Assembly: GCA_902797515.1 (NCBI GenBank)
Contig: CADBSX010000127.1
Coordinates: 1-22,436 of the forward strand
From: an uncultured Eubacteriales bacterium
GTDB taxonomy: Bacteria > Bacillota > Clostridia > Christensenellales > Borkfalkiaceae
Length of the DNA stretch: 22,436 nucleotides
Direction: 5' to 3'
Part shown: piece after piece, positions 15,842-22,436 of the stretch
Position numbering within the stretch: position 1 is the first letter of the stretch
Layout: each line of letters opens with the position of its first letter
Notes under the pieces: generated by a model
Database searches by the model: none
What the model was told of the DNA's origin: nothing
What the model saw: only the letters and a program-made list of their open reading frames with translations
Translations under genes and position numbers: made by a program

Positions 15842-15880
15842 GTAAAACGCGCGCGTGAGTACACGCGCGCGTTTTACAAT
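15842..15880 (+). terminator. Terminator hairpin after clpB
   Basis: A perfect 16-bp stem (15842-15857 with 15862-15877, arm GTAAAACGCGCGCGTG) with loop AGTA lies 17 nt past the clpB stop. The U-rich part is built into the 3' arm (GTTTTAC), followed by AT-rich sequence. Confidence 0.8.
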
Positions 15881-15908
15881 TTATAATTTTATAATTTTTG
15901 ACGCTATC

Positions 15909-16287
15909 CGTCCGTTTTTAAGCGTAATTCTGTCAACAAGAAAAAGCGGACTTATGTTTTTTTGTCATACCGAGCGAGCCGCAGGCGAGGCGAGCGTATC
16001 CGCCCGTGGTTATGCGAGAGATATGAAAAAACGAAAAGCCCCTTTCGTCACTTCGTGACACCTTCCCCATTGACTATTGTCAATAGGGCAGGCGAGAAAG
16101 AGAGCGGGCAAAACGAAAGGCGTAACAACTCGCTTCCCCTAAACGGAACGGTTGGGGGAAGTCCCCGAAGGGGGATAGGGGGAAAACAGGATGTCAATGT
16201 TCGCCGCAGGCGAATATTCTTGCCGAGGGATTCCCGCTTGCGGGAAACGGCAAACAAAAAACAAGAATATCCGCTTTTAAACGGACG
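15909..16287. mobile_element. Composite non-coding MITE-like repeat block
   Basis: The block of about 380 bp is bounded by near-perfect 16-bp inverted repeats, CGTCCGTTTTTAAGCG (15909-15924) and CGCTTTTAAACGGACG (16272-16287), with further similarity just inside. The inside contains stacked small palindromes. One is a TTTGTCATACCGAGCG-type end at 15960. Others are GTCACTTCGTGAC, TTGACTATTGTCAA, CTTCCCC...GGGGGAAG and TTCCCGCTTGCGGGAA nested in TTGCCG...CGGCAA. There is no credible gene: open frames here lack ribosome binding sites and have repeat-derived composition. I read it as a miniature element or repeat cluster, possibly one repeat inserted into another. It fills most of the 760-bp gap between clpB and oppA. 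Confidence 0.6.
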
Positions 16288-16392
16288 TTAAGATAATTTA
16301 TACTTATGGAAAAAAGCGAAAATCAAAAAGTGATATAAGTACAACTTATGGCAGGTATAAGTAATTCTAATACCAAAAAGAGGCAAAAACGA

Positions 16393-16420
16393 TTGACTTT
16401 TCTTGAAAATTTGGTATAAT
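16393..16420 (+). promoter_or_regulatory. Promoter of the opp operon
   Basis: TTGACT (16393-16398), a 16-nt spacer and TATAAT (16415-16420). The predicted start near 16427 gives a leader of about 160 nt before the ATG at 16589, long compared with other genes in this window. Confidence 0.75.
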
Positions 16421-16448
16421 TATTTGTAATACTTTAAAAAAATCGAAA

Positions 16449-16496
16449 AAAAGGACAAGGCCTTGTCCTTTTGTGAAACTCTTCGAGTTTCACAAA
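16449..16496 (+). promoter_or_regulatory. Tandem hairpins in the opp leader
   Basis: Two strong stems lie back to back in the 5' leader. The first is a perfect 24-bp palindrome (16449-16472, core AGGACAAGGCCTTGTCCT). The second is a 12-bp stem (16470-16481 with 16485-16496, arm TTTGTGAAACTC, loop TTC). They share three bases, so they may compete. Neither is followed by a proper T-run, so they are not simple terminators. mRNA stabilisation, attenuation or a repeat remnant are all possible. Confidence 0.55.
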
Positions 16497-16588
16497 TCCC
16501 CTTTAACAGGAAAAAGGTAAAAAATTTACGGGTGAGCGCACGCCCGAAGATTTAAAATAGTTTAAAAGAATTTTGGAGGTAAACAAAA

Positions 16589-18859
16589 ATGAAAAAGATG
16601 TCTAAATTCCTATCAGGCGCTCTGGTAGCGATGCTGGCTCTCGGTATGACCGCCTGCGGCGGAACTAATAATTCCGGCAATAACAACGGCGGAGACGGCA
16701 ACAACAACGGCGGCGGCAACGGCGGCGAGCAAGGTTACGTCAGTAATTACGTTGCGCCGAAGTTTTCCGCGCTTGAATACGGCGCAGACGGCAAACCGAC
16801 TCAAGCGAGTTATTACAAGAGGTCGGACGAAATTTTCCAGTACATTTTCGGAGAATATGACACAACTTACGCGAAAGCGAAATTAACCACGAATACTATA
16901 GCGGAAAGATATGCTCTTATGGCTATCGCCGAGGCTAAACTTCTTCAGACCGGCGTTCTTCTTCCTCTTTATTCGCAGGGCGGTTCGTATGCTTTGACGG
17001 CAATGGCTCCGAGAACGGCATCCACGGCGCTTTTCGGTAACGACGAGTACAGATATCACAACGTTGTCGTCGCGAATAAACTTATCACGGCGGAAGATCG
17101 TGCCGCTTTAAAAGAAAAGTGGTTGGCGGCGGAAAGCGCGTCGGCATACGAAGCGCAGGCAAAAGCGTATCTGCAAGAAAAAGGTTATACCGTTGAAAAC
17201 GAACTCAATATCGCTTATTCCACCGATCCGCAGACTTGGGACGCTCTCGCTACTTCGCAAGCCGAAGACAGCAAGGCGATCGTAAACCTTTACGACGGAC
17301 TTGTCGAATATGACAACAAGAACTTCGAGCAGCCCGCTCTCGCGACGAGTTACAGCGTTTCGGACGACGGTTTGAAATATACGTTCCTGATCCGTGACGG
17401 CGTCGTCTGGGTCAATAACGACGGAACGAAATACGCCGATCTTACCGCGGACGATTTCAAAGCCGGTTTCCAGCACATGCTCGACTGCGCGGACGACGGT
17501 CTCGGCTGGCTCGTTGAAGGCGTTGTAAAAGGCGTTGAGGAATATATAGCCGGAGAAACTACCGATTTCGACGACGTCGGCGTTACGGTAAATACGGAAG
17601 AGAACAGTATCACTTACGAACTTACCGAGCCCGCTCCGTATTTCCCGACCATGCTTTCCTACGGTTTGTTCGCGCCTATGTGCAGAAGTTATTTCCTCGC
17701 GAAAGGCGGCGCGTTCGGCATGACCGAATACGACGAGGCAAAGACGGCGGATACTTATACTTACGGAAAGACTTTCAGCGACGTTTTGTCCTGCGGGCCT
17801 TACGTTGTGACTACTCACACCGCTGAAAATACCGTAGAATTTACGAAGAATCCGCTTTACTGGAACAAGGATAACGTGACGATAAACAAGATTACATGGA
17901 AATATAACGACGGCACGGACAATACCAAAGCGTATAACGACGTTCTTAATGGAACGATCGACAACGCGGGACTTAACGAAGTTTGTCTTGCGACCTCAAA
18001 GGCGGAGACATCTACTTATGAAGGAAAGAACGTGTTCACGGGATACGCTTACGTTTCCGATACCGACTCTACGACGTACTGCGGTTGGCAGAACGTGGAC
18101 CGCGGTATCTGGACCAACTATAACGACGTGACGAAAGTCGTTTCGACGAAGACGAAAACCGATAAAGAAAGATCGGCGGCGGCTATGTTCAACAACCACT
18201 TCCGTCTCGCTCTTTCCTATTCGCTTGACAGGGCGGCGTATAACGCTGTTGACGTCGGCGAAGAATTAGCGGAACTTTCTCTTCGTAACTCTTACACGCC
18301 CGGCAATTACGTAATACTTCCGAGCGACGTCACCGTGAAGATAAACGGAACGGATACGACGTTCAAGAAAGGAACGAATTACGGCGAAATATTGCAGGCT
18401 CAACTTACGGCGGACGGTTCTCCGATAAAGGCTTGGAACACCGAACTCGACAGCAGCGACGGATACGACGGATGGTATAGTATCGAGAACGCGCGTAAAG
18501 AACTCGAAATGGCTATAGCCGATATGAAAAAGATCGGTATAGAAATCTCGGCGGGCAATCCTATTTATCTCGATCTTCCTTGCGTGACTTCCAACGCTAC
18601 GCATCTTGCGAGAGCGCAGGTTTATAAGAAATCGGTTGCAAATGCGACGGAAGGTAAGGTCGTTATAAACATAGTCGATTGTCCTACGGCCAAAGAAAGA
18701 AGTGCGGCGACTTACAGTTACGGAAAAGGTTATAACGCCAACTACGATTTGAGTCCGTATTCCGGCTGGGGTCCCGACTACGGCGATCCGCAGACTTATC
18801 TCGATACGTTCATCGGCGGCGGCGCGGGATATATGACGAGAAACGTAGGTATTTTCTAA
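16589..18859 (+). CDS. oppA: Oligopeptide ABC transporter substrate-binding lipoprotein, apparently circularly permuted
   Basis: This 756-residue lipoprotein (signal MKKMSKFLSGALVAMLALGMTAC, lipidated C23, then an Asn/Gly-rich tether to about 47) belongs to the family-5 solute-binding proteins that capture peptides. Residues 204-756 hold the usual N-terminal and middle order: ELNIAYSTDPQTWD, IVNLYDGLVEYD, PALATSYSVSDDGLKYTFLIRDG, LTADDFKAGFQHML, then SGWGPDYGDPQTYLDTF near the C-terminus. The normal last 120 or so residues are missing after that point. A block with their signature (AERYALMAIAEAKLLQTGVLLPLYS, PRTASTALFG, EYRYHNVVV) lies at about 85-165. A strong GGAGG (16575-16579) supports the start. 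Permeases follow. A decayed end is unlikely, since only 85 bp separate it from oppB. Confidence 0.9.
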   Translation: MKKMSKFLSGALVAMLALGMTACGGTNNSGNNNGGDGNNNGGGNGGEQGYVSNYVAPKFSALEYGADGKPTQASYYKRSDEIFQYIFGEYDTTYAKAKLTTNTIAERYALMAIAEAKLLQTGVLLPLYSQGGSYALTAMAPRTASTALFGNDEYRYHNVVVANKLITAEDRAALKEKWLAAESASAYEAQAKAYLQEKGYTVENELNIAYSTDPQTWDALATSQAEDSKAIVNLYDGLVEYDNKNFEQPALATSYSVSDDGLKYTFLIRDGVVWVNNDGTKYADLTADDFKAGFQHMLDCADDGLGWLVEGVVKGVEEYIAGETTDFDDVGVTVNTEENSITYELTEPAPYFPTMLSYGLFAPMCRSYFLAKGGAFGMTEYDEAKTADTYTYGKTFSDVLSCGPYVVTTHTAENTVEFTKNPLYWNKDNVTINKITWKYNDGTDNTKAYNDVLNGTIDNAGLNEVCLATSKAETSTYEGKNVFTGYAYVSDTDSTTYCGWQNVDRGIWTNYNDVTKVVSTKTKTDKERSAAAMFNNHFRLALSYSLDRAAYNAVDVGEELAELSLRNSYTPGNYVILPSDVTVKINGTDTTFKKGTNYGEILQAQLTADGSPIKAWNTELDSSDGYDGWYSIENARKELEMAIADMKKIGIEISAGNPIYLDLPCVTSNATHLARAQVYKKSVANATEGKVVINIVDCPTAKERSAATYSYGKGYNANYDLSPYSGWGPDYGDPQTYLDTFIGGGAGYMTRNVGIF

Positions 18860-18893
18860 TTATCTGAAAGTGCGCAATTAACAAAACTTATTG

Positions 18894-18927
18894 CAATAAA
18901 GAGAGGGATTTTTCCTTCTCTTTATTG
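18894..18927 (+). promoter_or_regulatory. Intercistronic hairpin between oppA and oppB
   Basis: An 11-bp perfect stem (CAATAAAGAGA at 18894-18904 with TCTCTTTATTG at 18917-18927), extended by GG/CC with one bulge, sits in the 85-bp gap. Such hairpins commonly protect or attenuate transcripts so that the binding protein is made in excess over the permeases. Confidence 0.65.
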
Positions 18928-18944
18928 TGGTAAAAGAGGATTTT

Positions 18945-20516
18945 ATGACTAAATATTTATTGAGGCGTTTACTGCACGGTTTAGTGTCGGTAATAGCCGT
19001 CGTTGCAATCGTTATGCTTATGATATATTCTTTTCTTGACAAAGAAACGATATTCAGCGGCGACGGACAACTCGCAAAACTTCAAGATAACGCATTGACG
19101 GTTTATAAATACCGTCAGTGGGAAAAGTACGGATATCTCGATTACGTGCCGTACACCGATTATCTCGCGTCTTTGGTAAAAAGCGGCGAGATAGATTCCG
19201 CAAAAAGGGACGAGGCGGCGAAGATAGGAAGGACGGAAGACAAAGACAGTGAAACCGTTGCCGAATACGTCGCAAAATTCAGAGAATCATATACAAAAAA
19301 AGGATATACGGTTGTGAGGCTCGACGCGAGCGTTTTCAAAGGAAAACTGCTCACGGGCGGCGCGCAACAACTTTTCGCATATAAAAATATCCCGGTATTA
19401 TCCCGTTTATGGACGTACGTTACGGGGATATTCGAGTTCGATAATATACATTACGCAACGGGGGACGTAGGTAAAAGAGGAATATCTTTTACGTTTTTCG
19501 ATCCCGCGTACGGCGGGAAAAAGTTTTCGCCCGCGATTATAGGCAACGGGACTAAACATAAATACTTATTATATTTTGACAATAAATTTCCGTTTATTCA
19601 TCAGAACCTTATAAAAATACATCTCGGGTCTTCTTATTCCGTCAACAGGGACGTGGACGTTTTCGATACAATGACTAACGCGCAAGGAACTCTCTTGAAA
19701 GAAAACACAGTTTATCCTACGTCGCTCACCGAATACAGTTCGGACGATCTGCATACTCTTACGTATTCGGAAGGCTCTCTCGAAAACGGCGGAGAATTCG
19801 CGCAGGCGAGATTTACCGACGATTATACGATAACGACCGCGCGCCGCGACGGAAAATCGAAAATAGGCTATTCGTTCACGATAGGCATTATATCGGTGAT
19901 TATGGCGTATCTTCTCGGCGTTCCGCTCGGCGTCTTAATGGCGAAAAACAAGGATAAATTTTTCGATAAATTAGGCACGATATATATTGTATTTATAATA
20001 GCAGTGCCCTCTCTCGCTTATATATTCTTATTTAAGACGATAGGCGGAAAAATGGGACTTCCTACGACGTTTGACGTCACGGCGGAAACGGCTCTTATGT
20101 ACGTTTTACCTATCGTTTCGCTTGCTCTTCCCTCGATAGCGGGGCTGATGAAATGGATGCGGCGGTATATGATAGATCAGTCGAACGCCGATTACGTCAA
20201 ATTCGCGCGGTCGGGCGGTCTTTCGGAAGGTGAAATTTTCAGAAATCACATTATGAAAAATGCGGCTATCCCGATAGTGCACGGCATCCCCGGGAGCGTT
20301 CTCGGATCGCTGGTCGGGGCGATAATCACCGAAAGAGTTTACGTCGTTCCGGGCGCGGGGAATTTGCTCACCAAAGCGATAAACAGTTTCGATAACGGCG
20401 TAATCGTAGGCGTTACTTTATTTTACGCCGTTCTTTCAGTCGTTTCTATTATTTTAGGCGATATATTGATGTCTATGGTCGATCCGAGAATTTCTTTCTC
20501 GACGAAAGCGAGGTAA
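18945..20516 (+). CDS. oppB: Oligopeptide ABC transporter permease, OppB-type, with giant external loop
   Basis: This 523-residue membrane protein forms half of the peptide channel. TM1 is at about 4-30 (LLRRLLHGLVSVIAVV...). The conserved permease core begins at about 306 (KIGYSFTIGIISVIMAYLLGVPLG) with five more helices. The coupling EAA-like loop DYVKFARSGGLSEGEIFRNHIMKNAAIP contacts the ATPases, and the end is VDPRISF. OppB proteins are usually about 310-340 residues. Here roughly 275 residues lie between TM1 and the core, on the outer face, where about 70-80 is usual. The start is ATG 18945, preceded by AGAGGA; an in-frame GTG at 18927 falls in the hairpin. oppC follows after 2 nt. Confidence 0.92.
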   Translation: MTKYLLRRLLHGLVSVIAVVAIVMLMIYSFLDKETIFSGDGQLAKLQDNALTVYKYRQWEKYGYLDYVPYTDYLASLVKSGEIDSAKRDEAAKIGRTEDKDSETVAEYVAKFRESYTKKGYTVVRLDASVFKGKLLTGGAQQLFAYKNIPVLSRLWTYVTGIFEFDNIHYATGDVGKRGISFTFFDPAYGGKKFSPAIIGNGTKHKYLLYFDNKFPFIHQNLIKIHLGSSYSVNRDVDVFDTMTNAQGTLLKENTVYPTSLTEYSSDDLHTLTYSEGSLENGGEFAQARFTDDYTITTARRDGKSKIGYSFTIGIISVIMAYLLGVPLGVLMAKNKDKFFDKLGTIYIVFIIAVPSLAYIFLFKTIGGKMGLPTTFDVTAETALMYVLPIVSLALPSIAGLMKWMRRYMIDQSNADYVKFARSGGLSEGEIFRNHIMKNAAIPIVHGIPGSVLGSLVGAIITERVYVVPGAGNLLTKAINSFDNGVIVGVTLFYAVLSVVSIILGDILMSMVDPRISFSTKAR

Positions 20517-20518
20517 AA

Positions 20519-21496
20519 ATGGAAAACGAACTTATAGATTTAAAAGAATTCAATATGTCGGATGAAGAGTTATTCTCTCACTTCGATATAAATCAGTACG
20601 AATCGGAAAAGATAACCGCTCCGAGATATTCTTACTGGAAATCGGTTTTCAGAGTATTTTTCAAAAAGAAAATAAACGTTTTCCTTTTGGCTTTGCTCGG
20701 ATTTTTGGTTATATTTACTTATATCTATCCGTTGTTTTCCGGTTATGATGAATTTGAACACGTAATGACTCAAGGAGCGAAACACCTTACTCCTTCTGAG
20801 GCCATGAAAACGTTCGGTTATAATATCCACTGGATACTCGGTTCGGGGGACGTCGGTCAATCGACTTTCGACGCGCTTTGGAACGGCGCGAAGATATCCG
20901 TTACGCTCGCCTTTATCTGCGCCGCGATAAATATGACGATCGGCGTTATAATCGGCGCGATCTGGGGTTTCTCGAAAAAAGTCGATATGATAATGACGGA
21001 AGTATATAATATACTCGGAAACGTACCTTACGTTCTTCTTATTTCCGTTATCGTTATGATAATGTCCGCAAGTTTTTGGTCTATGGTTTTCGCTCTTACG
21101 GTGACCGGTTGGCTTGCAATAGCATATTTTATCAGAACGCAAGTGGTTATAATAAGGGATAGGGAATATAATCTCGCGTCGCGCTGTCTGGGGACTTCGA
21201 TATTCAAGATAGCGTTGCGAAATATTCTTCCGTTTATGACTTCCGTTATAGTTACTCTTCTTGCAACCGAAATTCCATCCTATATATCATATGAAGTATT
21301 TTTGTCTTATATAGGTATGGGACTTGCGGATATGTCTCTGGGAAAACTTATATATGCGGCGGAAAGCGCGATGGTAACTCCGGGAAGACAAATAGAATTC
21401 TGGGCGCCCGTGGCGATATCGGCTATAATAGCGGTGGTCTTATACGTGGTCGGGCAGAATCTCGGCGACGCGTCCGATCCGAGAACGCATATGTAA
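20519..21496 (+). CDS. oppC: Oligopeptide ABC transporter permease, OppC-type
   Basis: This 325-residue protein is the second half of the channel. It has a cytoplasmic N-terminal stretch of about 50 residues rich in acidic residues, then TM1 at about 51-72. An external segment includes HWILGSGDVGQSTFDALWNGAKISVTLA, the counterpart of the HPFGTDxxGRDxxxRxxYGARISL block of OppC/DppC. The core helices include an EAA-like loop (YNLASRCLGTSIFKIALRNILP), and the usual C-terminal GDxxRDxxDPR is replaced by GQNLGDASDPRTHM. Length is close to normal. The ATG is 2 nt after the oppB stop, with the ribosome binding site inside the end of oppB, so translation is coupled. Confidence 0.92.
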   Translation: MENELIDLKEFNMSDEELFSHFDINQYESEKITAPRYSYWKSVFRVFFKKKINVFLLALLGFLVIFTYIYPLFSGYDEFEHVMTQGAKHLTPSEAMKTFGYNIHWILGSGDVGQSTFDALWNGAKISVTLAFICAAINMTIGVIIGAIWGFSKKVDMIMTEVYNILGNVPYVLLISVIVMIMSASFWSMVFALTVTGWLAIAYFIRTQVVIIRDREYNLASRCLGTSIFKIALRNILPFMTSVIVTLLATEIPSYISYEVFLSYIGMGLADMSLGKLIYAAESAMVTPGRQIEFWAPVAISAIIAVVLYVVGQNLGDASDPRTHM

Positions 21497-21564
21497 AGGA
21501 ATGTTCTTTAAGTTCCGTCTTTTTTCACGGCGTTGTCTGTACAAAGAGATTTCTCTGAATTTAG

Positions 21565-21669
21565 TTTGTCATTCTGAACCGACTTACATGACGGACAAAT
21601 GAAGAATCTACTTTAATTCAAGTGAGATCCTTCGTGAGCAACACAAGAGGCAGCTCTCAGGATGACAAA
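21565..21669. mobile_element. MITE-like stem-loop element between oppC and oppD
   Basis: Terminal inverted repeats TTTGTCATTCTGA (21565-21577) and TCAGGATGACAAA (21657-21669) differ at one position. An inner inverted pair, GAAGAATCT (21601) and AGATCCTTC (21625), also differs at one position. The TGTCATTCTGA...AGAATCT / AGATCCTTC...TCAGGATGACA layout is a widespread small bacterial repeat that folds into a long hairpin. ATGACAAAGA recurs just downstream (21662 and 21683). It accounts for most of the 236-bp gap inside the operon; the rest of the gap shows nothing clear. Confidence 0.75.
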
Positions 21670-21732
21670 GAAAAAGGATAGAATGACAAAGACAAAAGCA
21701 TAATTAAAGCGCAAGCATAAAAGGATATAAAA

Positions 21733-22436
21733 ATGTCAGAAAACGAAAAGAAAGTTTTGCTTTCGATCAAAGATTTAGAGGTTAAATTCCGAGTCCGCGG
21801 CAGAATTCTCACCGCGATACGCGGTATCTCTCTCGATATTTACGAAAACGAGGCGATAGCGATAGTCGGCGAGAGCGGATCGGGCAAATCGGTGTTTACT
21901 AAAACTTTCGCCGGAATGCTCGACTCGAACGGCTTTATCTCGAACGGCAGTATCGTATTCGACGACGAGGACCTCGCCGAAACGAAAGTGAAGACCGATA
22001 ATTTTATAAAGGGCTGGATAAAGAATATCGCGAGAAAACTCGACGGTTATTCCGCGCTCGAAAGCGGCGCGGACATCATGAAAGAAATGCTCGCTTTAAA
22101 GTCCGAAAAAAGGATAAAGAGTACTTTCGATCCGTCCGAAAAAGAGGATTACGAGGACAAACTTAACGACCTCTATTTCAAACGCACCGAACTTTTCAAC
22201 CAGAAACAGACTTTCGATCCGAAAAAAGAGAAAGACAAGATCCGCGACGCGGCGAATAAAATAAGGGAATACGACAGAGAGATCGCCGCCCTTAAAGCGG
22301 ATATAAAAAACAAACTTTCCGAACACAAAAAAGCCGTTAGGGCGGACGAAGAATACAATTCGGCGTTCGACGCGAAGATGTCGGATTTGAAGGCGAAGTA
22401 CGAAAAAGCGATACAGACCGAAATTTCCGAAGAGAC
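21733..22436 (+). CDS. oppD: Oligopeptide ABC transporter ATPase, OppD-type, with coiled-coil insertion (partial)
   Basis: The gene runs off the window; 234 codons are visible. It starts MSENEKKVLLSIKDLEVKF after an AAAGGA site and shows the OppD N-terminal pattern RGISLDIYENEAIAIVGESGSGKS, with Walker A at residues 46-53. SNGFISNGSIVFDDEDL matches the strand that in OppD leads within about 30 residues to the Q-loop (IFQDPMTSLNP). Here the Q-loop has still not appeared by residue 234. Instead about 150 Lys/Glu/Asp-rich, predicted helical and coiled-coil residues follow (KLNDLYFKRTEL, IREYDREIAALKADIKNKL, and so on). A large insertion is the best reading. Long inserts in OppD/OppF are known from Mollicutes. 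The Walker B and signature motifs must lie beyond the window. Confidence 0.88.
   Translation, partial: MSENEKKVLLSIKDLEVKFRVRGRILTAIRGISLDIYENEAIAIVGESGSGKSVFTKTFAGMLDSNGFISNGSIVFDDEDLAETKVKTDNFIKGWIKNIARKLDGYSALESGADIMKEMLALKSEKRIKSTFDPSEKEDYEDKLNDLYFKRTELFNQKQTFDPKKEKDKIRDAANKIREYDREIAALKADIKNKLSEHKKAVRADEEYNSAFDAKMSDLKAKYEKAIQTEISEE

Noticed and set aside
15962..16291. Open frames within the repeat block
   Set aside because: They translate the palindromic repeats, have no ribosome binding site and resemble no protein.
16348..16419. Small open frame MAGISNSNTKKRQKRLTFLENLV upstream of opp
   Set aside because: No ribosome binding site, and its 3' half coincides with the opp -35 and -10 boxes.
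18927..18944. In-frame GTG start extending OppB by 6 residues
   Set aside because: It sits at the foot of the intercistronic hairpin without a ribosome binding site; ATG 18945 has AGAGGA just upstream.
18840..18944. oppA truncated by a recent frameshift
   Set aside because: The 85 bp to oppB is too short to hold the missing 120 or so residues in any frame, and the missing blocks are recognisable at the N-terminus.
1..22436. tRNA, rRNA or CRISPR arrays
   Set aside because: No cloverleaf-like sequence, rRNA core motif or regularly spaced direct repeat was seen.

Overview
The window looks like a chromosomal segment of an obligately anaerobic, low-complexity Gram-positive (Clostridia-type) bacterium. 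The evidence is a class III anaerobic ribonucleotide reductase with its radical-SAM activase, NrdR-type operator boxes, lipoproteins in place of periplasmic binding proteins, sigma-A-like -35/-10 promoters and AGGAGG-type ribosome binding sites. Coding sequence is rich in GCG, ACG, CTC and GAA codons, while intergenic DNA is AT-rich. I cannot name the species; an uncultured gut Clostridia lineage would fit. I see no rRNA, tRNA or CRISPR array.

Layout. (1) 1-98: the tail of an unknown plus-strand gene and a bidirectional terminator. (2) 99-1863, minus strand: a TPR protein overlapping a DUF4037 (nucleotidyltransferase-like) protein. (3) 1931-6331, plus strand: a deoxynucleotide-synthesis and redox block. 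It holds the NrdG activase, a terminator, two NrdR boxes plus a promoter, an NrdD with a thioredoxin/glutaredoxin-like domain fused to its C-terminus, and then a thioredoxin-reductase-like flavoprotein whose NADPH-binding HRRxxxR motif is missing. (4) 6365-7759: a membrane diguanylate cyclase. (5) 7827-12464, minus strand: an uncharacterised lipoprotein, a large secreted beta-propeller/SH3-like protein with a C-terminal membrane anchor, and a Cof-type HAD phosphatase. (6) 12552-15877, plus strand: a ribbon-helix-helix protein overlapping clpB by 4 nt, so a candidate dedicated chaperone regulator. (7) 15878-16390: a composite of small non-coding repeats. (8) 16393-22436, plus strand: an oligopeptide ABC transporter operon (oppA, oppB, oppC, and oppD running off the window).

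The most striking region is the opp operon. Its substrate-binding lipoprotein appears circularly permuted: the block that normally ends a family-5 binding protein sits at the N-terminus, and the protein stops right after the WGPDYGDP...DTF block that normally precedes it. OppB has an extracytoplasmic loop of about 275 residues after its first helix, several times the usual size. OppD has a long charged, probably coiled-coil insertion between its Walker A motif and where the Q-loop should be. Together these suggest a remodelled peptide importer.

Two other themes stand out. The redox block looks like a self-contained electron supply for anaerobic ribonucleotide reduction. Several promoters also place the -10 box 6-10 nt from the ATG (TPR gene, HAD gene, diguanylate cyclase), which implies leaderless or nearly leaderless mRNAs in an organism that otherwise uses Shine-Dalgarno sites.
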